From: Vulcanimicrobiota bacterium
GTDB taxonomy: Bacteria > Vulcanimicrobiota > Vulcanimicrobiia > Eremiobacterales > Eremiobacteraceae
Assembly: GCA_019235715.1 (NCBI GenBank)
Contig: JAFAKE010000018.1
Location: forward strand, 1-46,130
Reading direction: 5' to 3'
DNA length: 46,130 bases
Numbering within the stretch: the first letter of the stretch is position 1; the number at the start of each line of letters is the position of its first letter. The translations under genes and the position numbers were made by a program. The notes beneath the pieces were generated by a model that was given only the letters and a program-made list of their open reading frames with translations, ran no database searches and had not been told where the DNA came from. Of this stretch, positions 32,575 to 40,196 are shown piece after piece.

Positions 32575-33567
32575 TTAACCGCCGCGCGCCGCAGTGACTG
32601 CGGCGTGCTCGCCGCCTGAAACGACGGCGCCAGCCTCGATCGAAACGCCGTTGCCGATGACCGCATCGCGCACGCGTGCGCCGGCACCGATCTTCGCGCC
32701 ACTCCATACGATCGAACGCTCGACGCTCGCGCCCGCTCCAACCACGGCGTCGTGGCCGATGCATGATGGGGCGACGATCGTCGCATCTTCCGCCACGCGT
32801 GCAGCGGCGCCGATGAGAATGCCGTCGCGCACGGTCGCGCCGGCGCTCGGCGTGAGCCGCACCCGGCCCTCCAGCGCCTCGCGGTGCACCCGCCGGTATT
32901 CGGAGGGAGTGCCCACGTCGCACCAATACGCGTCCTGCACCATGCCAAAGAAGCGTTCTTGCGAACGCAGCAGATGCGGAAACACCTGCTTGCCGAAATC
33001 GTAGAACGTGTTCGCGGGGATGTGCTCGAGCACGCCCGGCTCGAAGATATAGACGCCGCTATTGACCAGCTTGCTCAATTCAGTGCCGGGCGCGGGCTTT
33101 TCTTGGAAACTGCGGATTCGTCCGTCCTCATCTGTCACGACGACGCCATACTGGCTCACGTCCTCGGCGCGCGCGAGCACGATCGTGGCCATCGCGTGGT
33201 GCGCGCGATGAAATTCGACGGCGGCCGCAAGGTCGAGCGTCGTGACGTCGTCGCAACCGATCACGGCGAACGTCTCGGTGAAGCGCGCAGCGAGCTGCTT
33301 GACCGCTCCCGCGCTGCCCATCAACTCGGTCTCATGCAGATAGGTCACCGACGCGCCCCACGCCGAGCCGTCGCCGACGAATTGGCGCACCGCTTCGGAG
33401 AAGTAGTGGATGTTGATCGCGATGTCGTCGACGCCGAAACGGCGCAAATAGTCCAGCACGTGTGCGACGACGGGCCGGTCGAGAACGGGCACGAGCGGTT
33501 TGGGCAGCTTCAGCGTCAGCGGATACAGTCTCGTCGAAAGACCGCCCGCGAGGATCATGCCGCGCAT
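32575..33567 (-). CDS. NDP-sugar nucleotidyltransferase with left-handed beta-helix tail
   Basis: 330 residues from ATG 33567, with AAAGGAA just upstream. The nucleotidyltransferase domain has MILAGGLSTRLYPLTLKLPK, ETELMGSAGAVKQLA, FAVIGCDDVTTLDL and FQEKPAPG. From about 250 a hexapeptide-repeat beta-helix follows (GAAARVAEDATIVAP, GHDAVVGAGASVERS). This architecture is that of mannose-1-phosphate guanylyltransferase/GlmU-like pyrophosphorylases; the sugar is not assigned. It lies next to a WecG/TagA glycosyltransferase, so surface polysaccharide is likely. A related protein is at 42342-43388. Confidence 0.88.
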   Translation of the reverse strand: MRGMILAGGLSTRLYPLTLKLPKPLVPVLDRPVVAHVLDYLRRFGVDDIAINIHYFSEAVRQFVGDGSAWGASVTYLHETELMGSAGAVKQLAARFTETFAVIGCDDVTTLDLAAAVEFHRAHHAMATIVLARAEDVSQYGVVVTDEDGRIRSFQEKPAPGTELSKLVNSGVYIFEPGVLEHIPANTFYDFGKQVFPHLLRSQERFFGMVQDAYWCDVGTPSEYRRVHREALEGRVRLTPSAGATVRDGILIGAAARVAEDATIVAPSCIGHDAVVGAGASVERSIVWSGAKIGAGARVRDAVIGNGVSIEAGAVVSGGEHAAVTAARGG

Positions 33568-33644
33568 GTGTTTCCTTTGCGCGGCGGCTCGCGTCGGGCC
33601 AACATGAAACGAGCAGCCGATAAAGGCGTGCGGCTCATGGACCG

Positions 33645-34427
33645 CTATTTGACCTGCGGCTGGGCGGCGCCTACCCGTGCGCTCAATGACTGACGCAGCG
33701 CACGCATCGCGAAGACCGGGAGGGCCAGTTGGCGGCGCAAGCGCCGCGGCTCGCGCGCGAGGCGATACAGCCACTCGAGCCCGGCGCCGCGGATGGCGGC
33801 CGGCGCGCGCGGCAAGCGGCCGGCGATGACGTCGAACGATCCGCCGACGCCGATGCACACGCACGGCGCGAGCGGTGCGCGATTGTCGTAGATAAATCGT
33901 TCTTGCCGTGGAAACCCTAGGCCGGCGAACAGCAGGCGCGCGCCCGAGGCGCGGATGCGCTCGCAAACCTCAGCGGCGTGCGCATCATCGAAATATCCAT
34001 GTTCTGCACCGGCGATGCGCAGGCCAGGATGCCGTTGCGTCAACGCATTGGCAGCCGCATCTGCGACACCGGGCGCGCCGCCAAGAAGGAACACCGGATA
34101 CTGAGAGCGCGACGCGCTCGCGCAGACGCGCTCGAGCAGATCGACGCCCGCGACGCGCTCCGGCAGCGGTGTGCCCATAAGCCGCGCGGCGAAGACGATG
34201 CCGACGGTGTCGGGCACGACGAGGTCAGCGGCGTTGATGATGTCGCGGTACGTGCGATCGCTATACGCGAGATTGGCCATTTCGGCGCCCAACGTGACGA
34301 CCTGCGCGCTGCTGCCGCGCTCGATCAACTCGTCTATGCACGCTGCGGCGCCTTGCGAATCGACGCGATCGACGCGGCAGCCGAGGATGGAAACGCTCTC
34401 CGGCCTGCGCAGGCCGGAGCCGGTCAT
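33645..34427 (-). CDS. WecG/TagA/CpsF family glycosyltransferase (GT26)
   Basis: 260 residues from ATG 34427, which overlaps the dapA stop as ATGA. Family motifs: TLGAEMANLAYSD, ADLVVPDTVGIVFAARL, RVAGVDLLERVC, FLLGGAPGVADAAA, LLFAGLGFPRQERFI and CIGVGGSFDVIAGRLPRAP. These enzymes transfer N-acetylmannosamine or its uronate to a lipid-linked carrier in teichoic acid or common-antigen synthesis. The donor here is unknown. Linkage to dapA looks positional rather than metabolic. Confidence 0.93.
   Translation of the reverse strand: MTGSGLRRPESVSILGCRVDRVDSQGAAACIDELIERGSSAQVVTLGAEMANLAYSDRTYRDIINAADLVVPDTVGIVFAARLMGTPLPERVAGVDLLERVCASASRSQYPVFLLGGAPGVADAAANALTQRHPGLRIAGAEHGYFDDAHAAEVCERIRASGARLLFAGLGFPRQERFIYDNRAPLAPCVCIGVGGSFDVIAGRLPRAPAAIRGAGLEWLYRLAREPRRLRRQLALPVFAMRALRQSLSARVGAAQPQVK
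34398..34419. repeat. 22-base perfect palindrome at the start of the WecG-like gene
   Basis: CTCCGGCCTGC is followed directly by its reverse complement GCAGGCCGGAG. It begins 8 bases after the start codon (residues SGLRRPE), so the mRNA can fold an 9 to 10 base-pair hairpin over the early codons. Confidence 0.55.
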
Positions 34428-35320
34428 ACCGCTGCTCGCACGCGCCCTCGCCATGGCTCCAGCGCGCGATCGAGCGCGCGCTCCTGCTCCGCGTTGAGCG
34501 GGCACAGCGGCGGGCGGCAGCGGCCGGTCGCGAAACCGAAACGCTGCATCGCGGCCTTGACCGGGATGGGGCTGGTCACTGCGAAGAGCGCCTTGATAAG
34601 CGGCAACAGCGACTGATGGATCTGCGCCGCCTGCGCCACGTCGCCGTCGGCGAAAGCGTCGCACATCGCGTGGATATGCTCGCCGGCGACGTGGCTGGCG
34701 ACGCTGACGACGCCGCAGCCGCCGATCGCCATGATGGGCAGCGTGAGATGATCGTCGCCGGAATACACGTCGAAATCGTTGGACACCTTGGTGATGAGCT
34801 CGCCGATCTGCATGAGATCGCCGCACGATTCCTTGACTGCGACGATACGCGGGTGATCGGAGAGCGTCGCGATGGTCTCTGGTAGGATGTTGACCGCCGT
34901 ACGCCCGGGGATGTTATAGATCATGAGCGGCAGGTCGACCGCATCGGCGATCGCGGTGAAATGCTCGATGAGCCCGGCCTGCGGCGGCTTGTTGTAATAA
35001 GGACCGACGACGAGCAGCGCGTCGACGCCGCACTCGGCCGCGCGCTTGCTCAACTCGACGGAATGATGCGTGTCGTTGCCGCCGGTGTTGGCGATGATCT
35101 TGGTTCGGCCGCGCACGGCGGCGGACACCTCGCCGAACAACTTCGTCTTTTCGGCGTCGCTCAAGGTCGGCGATTCGCCGGTGGTGCCTGCAAGCACGAG
35201 CCCGGTGCTGCCATTGTCGGCGAGCCAGCCGGCAAGCCTGCGCGCTTCGGCGTAGTCTACGGCACCGTCGTCGCGCATCGGCGTGATCATCGCGGTGACG
35301 ACCGGTCCAAAGCGTGCCAT
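34424..35320 (-). CDS. dapA: 4-hydroxy-tetrahydrodipicolinate synthase
   Basis: 298 residues. TIM-barrel lyase with GLVLAGTTGESPTLS, LLVVGPYYNKPPQAG, MIYNIPGRTAVNI (catalytic Tyr) and IVAVKESCGDL (Schiff-base Lys). It condenses pyruvate with aspartate semialdehyde at the head of the lysine/diaminopimelate branch. ATG 35320 has AAAGGAAGGA just upstream. It lies downstream of lysC with a 45-base gap that holds a tandem repeat. Confidence 0.96.
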   Translation of the reverse strand: MARFGPVVTAMITPMRDDGAVDYAEARRLAGWLADNGSTGLVLAGTTGESPTLSDAEKTKLFGEVSAAVRGRTKIIANTGGNDTHHSVELSKRAAECGVDALLVVGPYYNKPPQAGLIEHFTAIADAVDLPLMIYNIPGRTAVNILPETIATLSDHPRIVAVKESCGDLMQIGELITKVSNDFDVYSGDDHLTLPIMAIGGCGVVSVASHVAGEHIHAMCDAFADGDVAQAAQIHQSLLPLIKALFAVTSPIPVKAAMQRFGFATGRCRPPLCPLNAEQERALDRALEPWRGRVRAAV

Positions 35321-35334
35321 GCGGTTCCTTCCTT

Positions 35335-35358
35335 TAGAAGAGCGTCTAGAAGAGCGTC
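35335..35358. repeat. two perfect 12-base tandem repeats between lysC and dapA
   Basis: TAGAAGAGCGTC occurs twice in a row, filling half of the 45-base gap and ending just before the dapA ribosome site. It is probably a replication-slippage duplication. Confidence 0.7.
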
Positions 35359-35365
35359 GCGCGCG

Positions 35366-36595
35366 CTAGCCCTTGGCATCCAGTCCGAAGTGCGCGTGCA
35401 GCGCGGCTTCGGCTGCCGCCGCGCGCGCGCCCGGCACGAGGATGGAGATCGTGATATTCGAGTCGGTGCTATGCATGATCGGCACGCCGGCATCGACCAG
35501 CACCTGGACGACCGCACACATGACGCCCGGCGTGCCGCGCATGCCGGCGCCGACGATCGAGATCTTCGCGCACTCCGGAGTGAAGCGCAGGGCGACCGGA
35601 ATCTTGTTGAGCGCGAGGCGCGCGTTGTTTAGATCGTCGCCTTGGACGCAGAAGAACAGGCCTGCGCGGTTGATGTTGATGCAGTCGATGCTGATCTGCG
35701 CGTCGCGCAGCGCCCGCAATGCGTCAAGCTCCCAGCCGCCAGGCATCGCTGCCGCCTCGGGAACCAGGTGGCAGAATGCGTAGCCGCTGATGGTCGCCAG
35801 GCCGGTGACGGGCCGGTCAGGTCCGAGCGGCCGCTCGCGGTCGATATCGGTGCCCTCGCCGGATCGCAACCCGAGCACTGAGTACGGTGTTTGATCCTCG
35901 CGCGCCAGCGCGGCAGCGCGGTCGTGCATGATGCCGGCGCCGTTGGCGGCGAGCTCGTCGACCTCTTCGAACGTGAGCTCGCCGATCGTATGCGCATGCG
36001 GCACGCGCTTCGGATCCGCCGTCATCACGCCGTCGACGTCGGTGAAGATCTCGCAGCGCACGTTGCCCAGCGCGCCCGCAAGCGCGACCGCGGTGAGATC
36101 GCTGCCGCCGCGCCCCAGCGTGGTGATAGCGCCCTCGGGCGACACTCCTTGGAAGCCGGCGATGACGGGCGTCAGGCCGGCGTTCAAGCGCGCGAGCACC
36201 GGATTCGGATCGGTGCGCACGATGCGCGCGTCGCCGTGCCGTTTATCCGTGTGAATCCCCGCTTGGGCCCCGGTCAGCGCGCGTGCGGACACGCCCGCGC
36301 TTTCGAGCAGCGTCGCGAAGACGGCCGCGCTGATCGCTTCGCCGCTCGCCGCGAGCAGATCGCGATTCGCTCCGGCGCGCGCCGGCGCCAAGCCGAGAAG
36401 CGAGTCGGTCGAATAGGGTTCCGGCGCGCGTCCCATCGCAGAGACGACGACGACGGGCTGCAACCCGTTCGCGATCTCGTTTTTCACGCGTTGCACGGCG
36501 ATGTCGCGCAGCGCGGGCGTCGCCAGCGACGAGCCGCCGAATTTCATGACGACGATGCGGCTCTTGCGACCGGTCGCCGCGGCCAAATCTTTCAC
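35366..36595 (-). CDS. lysC: aspartate kinase
   Basis: 409 residues from GTG 36595, overlapping the asd stop (GTGA). The kinase domain has VVMKFGGSSLATPALR, VVVVSAMGR, ITTLGRGGSDLTAVALA and EIFTDVDGVMTADP. The C-terminal regulatory half has two ACT domains (ISIDCININRAG and ISIVGAGMRGTPGV). It phosphorylates aspartate, the first step toward lysine, threonine and methionine; the ACT pair suggests feedback control by end products. Confidence 0.96.
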   Translation of the reverse strand: MKDLAAATGRKSRIVVMKFGGSSLATPALRDIAVQRVKNEIANGLQPVVVVSAMGRAPEPYSTDSLLGLAPARAGANRDLLAASGEAISAAVFATLLESAGVSARALTGAQAGIHTDKRHGDARIVRTDPNPVLARLNAGLTPVIAGFQGVSPEGAITTLGRGGSDLTAVALAGALGNVRCEIFTDVDGVMTADPKRVPHAHTIGELTFEEVDELAANGAGIMHDRAAALAREDQTPYSVLGLRSGEGTDIDRERPLGPDRPVTGLATISGYAFCHLVPEAAAMPGGWELDALRALRDAQISIDCININRAGLFFCVQGDDLNNARLALNKIPVALRFTPECAKISIVGAGMRGTPGVMCAVVQVLVDAGVPIMHSTDSNITISILVPGARAAAAEAALHAHFGLDAKG

Positions 36596-37605
36596 ACCGC
36601 CACCCGTGATGCGTTCAGCGCGTGCTCGACGATCTGCACTGCGTTCGTCGCCGCACCTTTGCGCAAATTGTCGCAGACGACCCAGCACAAAAACCCACCG
36701 GCGTGTGCGGTGTCGGGGCGCAAGCGGCCGACGTGCACGTCGTCGTCTTTGCCGGCGACTTCCAGCGGAGCCGCGTACTGCGAACCTTCATAGAAGCGGA
36801 TGCTCGGCGCGCTGCGCAAGACTTCGGCGATCTGGTCGCGTGAGGCCGGCCGTGCGGTCATGAACGACACCGCCTCGCTGTGCCCGACCGCAACGGGCAC
36901 GCGCACCGCGGTGGCCGACACCGGCAAGTTCGGCTGGCGTAATATCTTCTTCAACTCCGCGGCGATCTTGCGCTCTTCTTCGCCGTATCCGTCGTCGTGC
37001 CACGCGCCATTCTCTGGGATGACGTTGCCGACGACGCGGCGCGGCAAGAACTTGACCGCGTCGCCGCCGCGCGCTTGCTCTTCGAATTCGGCGAGCGCAT
37101 CTTTGCCCGCGCCCGAGACGCTCTGGTACGTCGCGACGCTGACCCAAGCAAGACCGAACTCGCGCTCGATGGGCGCGAGCATCACGGCGAGCGGAATCGT
37201 CGAACAGTTCGGGTTGGCGATGAGCCGGTTCGGCCCGATCGCCCCGGCATTCGCTTCGGGAACGACGAGCGGCGTGCTGTCGTCGAGGCGAAATACCCCG
37301 GACTTGTCGACGACGAGCGCGCCGGCGTCAACGGCTGCGCGCGCATAGCGTTGACTCACCGCGTCGCCTGCCGCGAAGAACGCGACGTCGATCCCATGAA
37401 ACGGCTGCGCGGAGTCTTCGAGCTGTTCGATGGTCGCGCTTTGGCCGCCGGCCTGAAGCCGCTGACCGGCAGAGCGCTGCGTGCCGAACGCGCGCAGCGA
37501 GGCAAGCGCAAAACGCCGTTCGTCGAGGATGCGCGCCAGCGTTTCGCCGACGACGCCGCCGGCGCCGACGATCGCGACCGACAACCCGCCCTCAGTTCGA
37601 CTCAT
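36592..37605 (-). CDS. asd: aspartate-semialdehyde dehydrogenase
   Basis: 337 residues. NADP-binding start SVAIVGAGGVVGETLARIL, then NPNCSTIPLAVMLAP (active-site Cys), YQSVSGAGKDALAE, NVIPENG and RVPVAVGHSEAVSF (catalytic His). It reduces aspartyl phosphate to the semialdehyde. ATG 37605 overlaps the dapB stop (ATGA). Confidence 0.96.
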   Translation of the reverse strand: MSRTEGGLSVAIVGAGGVVGETLARILDERRFALASLRAFGTQRSAGQRLQAGGQSATIEQLEDSAQPFHGIDVAFFAAGDAVSQRYARAAVDAGALVVDKSGVFRLDDSTPLVVPEANAGAIGPNRLIANPNCSTIPLAVMLAPIEREFGLAWVSVATYQSVSGAGKDALAEFEEQARGGDAVKFLPRRVVGNVIPENGAWHDDGYGEEERKIAAELKKILRQPNLPVSATAVRVPVAVGHSEAVSFMTARPASRDQIAEVLRSAPSIRFYEGSQYAAPLEVAGKDDDVHVGRLRPDTAHAGGFLCWVVCDNLRKGAATNAVQIVEHALNASRVAV

Positions 37606-38351
37606 ACAAGCTCATCAAGACCATCGACAAAGCGGGCCAGATCTTTTGCGGCGCGCACCGCCAGCAGCACGCCGGGCATGAACGATTGGCGCGACAGCGA
37701 CTGGTGACGGATGCTCAAGATCTCCCCCTGACCCCCCAAGACCACTTCTTGCTGCGCGACGATGCCGGGCAGCCGCAAGCTGTGCACGCCGATGCCGGAG
37801 ACGTCTGCGCCGCGCGCTCCGGGCGCCTTGATGACTTTCGTCTCGGCACGTGCGAACGCCCCTGAGCCGGCGAGTTTTCGCGCGGTCGTCATCGCGGTGC
37901 CGGAGGGCGCGTCTTTCTTGCCGCTTTCGTGCGTCTCGACGATTTCGACCGCATCGTAGCGCGGCGCGGCCGCGAGCGCGAAGCGCATCATGAGAACGGC
38001 TCCGACTGAGAAATTCGGGGCGAAGATGGCGCCGACGCCCGTGCGCTCGACCGCGGAGCGGATGTCGGCGAGATCGTCTGGCCCATATCCGGAGGTGCCG
38101 ATGACCGGACGCACGCCACGCTCGAGCGCATCGAGCGCGATGCGCTTAGAATCCGGGAAGAGCGAAAAATCGACCAGGACGTCGGGCTTCGCCGCAGCGA
38201 TGAAAGCCGCGGTATCGTCGAATTGCCCCGGCTGCGCGGTTCCCTTACGCACAAGTCCGCCGACGTACTCGATGTCGTCGGCGGCCTGCAGCGTGGTCGC
38301 GGTCAGAGCACCCATCTTGCCGTTCGCCCCGGCGATACCCACCCGTATCAC
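37602..38351 (-). CDS. dapB: 4-hydroxy-tetrahydrodipicolinate reductase
   Basis: 249 residues from GTG 38351, which gives the usual N-terminus MIRVGIAGANGKMG; ATG 38411 would add 20 basic residues. Motifs: VDFSLFPDS, VIGTSGYG, NFSVGAVLMMRFA, and VETHESGKKDAPSGTA, where the catalytic His and the Lys four residues later are both kept. It reduces the DapA product toward diaminopimelate. It is the first gene of the 17.5-kb minus-strand run; the 109 bases to the divergent secreted gene should contain its promoter. Confidence 0.95.
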   Translation of the reverse strand: MIRVGIAGANGKMGALTATTLQAADDIEYVGGLVRKGTAQPGQFDDTAAFIAAAKPDVLVDFSLFPDSKRIALDALERGVRPVIGTSGYGPDDLADIRSAVERTGVGAIFAPNFSVGAVLMMRFALAAAPRYDAVEIVETHESGKKDAPSGTAMTTARKLAGSGAFARAETKVIKAPGARGADVSGIGVHSLRLPGIVAQQEVVLGGQGEILSIRHQSLSRQSFMPGVLLAVRAAKDLARFVDGLDELV

Positions 38352-38460
38352 GTCCGTTCGGCGTTTCAAGAGGCGGTCAGACCGGCCCTTGAGAGGGGTC
38401 GGTTGTACCATGCGCCGCGGCCGGAAACGCGGGTTCGCAGCGCATAAGCAAGGCAGGACT

Positions 38461-40170
38461 ATGCCGAACAACGCGCTCGCATCGTTGCGCACGAGCGCTG
38501 CCGCAGCGCTCCTCTTATCGATCTGCGTAACCGGCGCCGCGGCATGCGCAAGACCTGCGGGAGCTCCCGCGCAACAGCGCGTGACGCTCGCTGCCGCTTC
38601 AGCGGATCCGGCTCCGGATCCATCCGCGACGCCGCTCGCGCATTTTCCGATCTGGATCTATTCGGGTTGCTCGAACGAATTCATCAAAGAGTACAATCCC
38701 GAGCTTAGCTTCCGCGGCGCTGCGGCGAAGAACGCCGATTTCTTGGAGAACACGAATAGTGCACCGCTGTCTGGATCGCGCTGCGGTCAAGTCGCGCAAC
38801 CGACCAATCAGCAGGCGTGCGCGCTGTCGCAGTCGCCATTGCCCGGCGAAGCGCGCTGCGTTCCTGTCGTCTACTTCACGGCGACGAATGCGGGCAAGCG
38901 CTCCGGCTGCAACAACGCCGATTTTCTCAGCCGCCGCGGCACGACGGACGCGGACTGGTACCACTACCAGCGTCCGCTGAGCAACGCGACGATCGCGACG
39001 AACGATCGCTATTGCTCGGGTGCAGGCTCGCAGATCCTCGTGCCCAACTCGGCGGACTTCGAAAGCTGGCTCACGACAAGTGCGGCGTCGCCGATGAATG
39101 GCGCTCCCTCGAATCAGGCGTACTTCCGCGACGACGTGTACGCATGCCACTCAAGCTGCATCGGTTCGCTCGTCTCCTACGTATCGCAGCATACGGTGGC
39201 TGAATGCGCCGACGATCCGTGTGCGCTCGCCGCCGAGAGTGCGCTGAACGCATACTTGGCGCCGCGCGCGATCTTCCAAAATTCTTTCGGGGGCGGCGGG
39301 CTCGGCTTTTCGAACGTCGCGCATGTGCCCATGAAGCTGTACACCGATTACAAGCCGGCCGGCAACATCCAAGGCGTGATCACCGAACAGTGCCTCACCG
39401 ACACCAAAGGAGTGAACAAGTCGGGCGGTTGCATCGCCATCATCAATTCGTGCACGAAGCTCTTCGCAGCGCACGGCGGCCGCTGCGTATTCTTGAACAA
39501 CGCGTCGCCGAATGCGGGCGGCACGCTCGGCGCACGGCGCGCCGCGCTGGCGATCTTGTGGCTGACCTACGCCGCGGTGCAACCGTACGGCGCGAGCGCG
39601 TGGAGCGATGTCGTCAGCTTCACCGACATCGGCGGCGGCGGGGTGTCAGCCGACGATGTCGACATCTATCCAGAGGATGACATCTGGCCGGATCCGCGCG
39701 CGATGCGTCTGCCCTCAGGACAGCCCTACATGCGCGAGTTCACCTACAGCGGCTCTGGACCGGGCAGCGGCTGTCCGGGCGACGAGCGCAGCGTCGGCGG
39801 AATGGCGGACGAGCTCATCCCCGGTTCGTGCGCCAGTTCGTCAAATGCGAAGCCCGCCGGCGTGTACGCAGTGGAATTCGCGGATTGCAGGTATCAGTGG
39901 ACGAGCGGCGGCGCGAAAGCGGACCTCGGCGGCTGCGCAGTCGTGTGGAATCCGACGAACGCGCCATACGTGCTGAGCGCCGGCAAGCTGCACTACACAT
40001 ACGCGAACCAGCTGCAGATGAACGGCGACGAGCTGCGCAAGGCGATCGGCGGCACGCTGCAGTGCCGCAACTGCGAGGGCTCGATCCAGAGCGCGCCGGT
40101 GAGTTTCCCAGCGACGATCTCCGCCGGCGACGCGCTGATCCTCGTGCGCTCGACCTTCGGGCCGCTCTGA
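38461..40170 (+). CDS. large secreted cysteine-rich protein, function unknown
   Basis: 569 residues from ATG 38461. Signal peptide (SAAAALLLSICVTGAAACA, possibly a weak lipobox), a Pro/Ala linker, then a long exported domain with about 20 Cys, many in short pairs (CGQVAQPTNQQAC, ACHSSC, CADDPC, CRNC). Conserved-looking blocks include FPIWIYSGCSNEF, AKNADFLENTNSAP, WLTYAAVQPYGASAWSDV and IYPEDDIWPDPRAM. The frame is also open upstream opposite dapB, but that part is a shadow. I recognise no family; a disulfide-stabilised surface protein is the safest description. Confidence 0.75.
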   Translation: MPNNALASLRTSAAAALLLSICVTGAAACARPAGAPAQQRVTLAAASADPAPDPSATPLAHFPIWIYSGCSNEFIKEYNPELSFRGAAAKNADFLENTNSAPLSGSRCGQVAQPTNQQACALSQSPLPGEARCVPVVYFTATNAGKRSGCNNADFLSRRGTTDADWYHYQRPLSNATIATNDRYCSGAGSQILVPNSADFESWLTTSAASPMNGAPSNQAYFRDDVYACHSSCIGSLVSYVSQHTVAECADDPCALAAESALNAYLAPRAIFQNSFGGGGLGFSNVAHVPMKLYTDYKPAGNIQGVITEQCLTDTKGVNKSGGCIAIINSCTKLFAAHGGRCVFLNNASPNAGGTLGARRAALAILWLTYAAVQPYGASAWSDVVSFTDIGGGGVSADDVDIYPEDDIWPDPRAMRLPSGQPYMREFTYSGSGPGSGCPGDERSVGGMADELIPGSCASSSNAKPAGVYAVEFADCRYQWTSGGAKADLGGCAVVWNPTNAPYVLSAGKLHYTYANQLQMNGDELRKAIGGTLQCRNCEGSIQSAPVSFPATISAGDALILVRSTFGPL

Positions 40171-40196
40171 TGCGCGGCGCGGATTCTAAAGAGGAG

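Noticed and set aside
37990-38460. Upstream extension of the secreted cysteine-rich protein across dapB
   Set aside because: The extension is antisense to dapB and low in sense; ATG 38461 is followed by a proper signal peptide.
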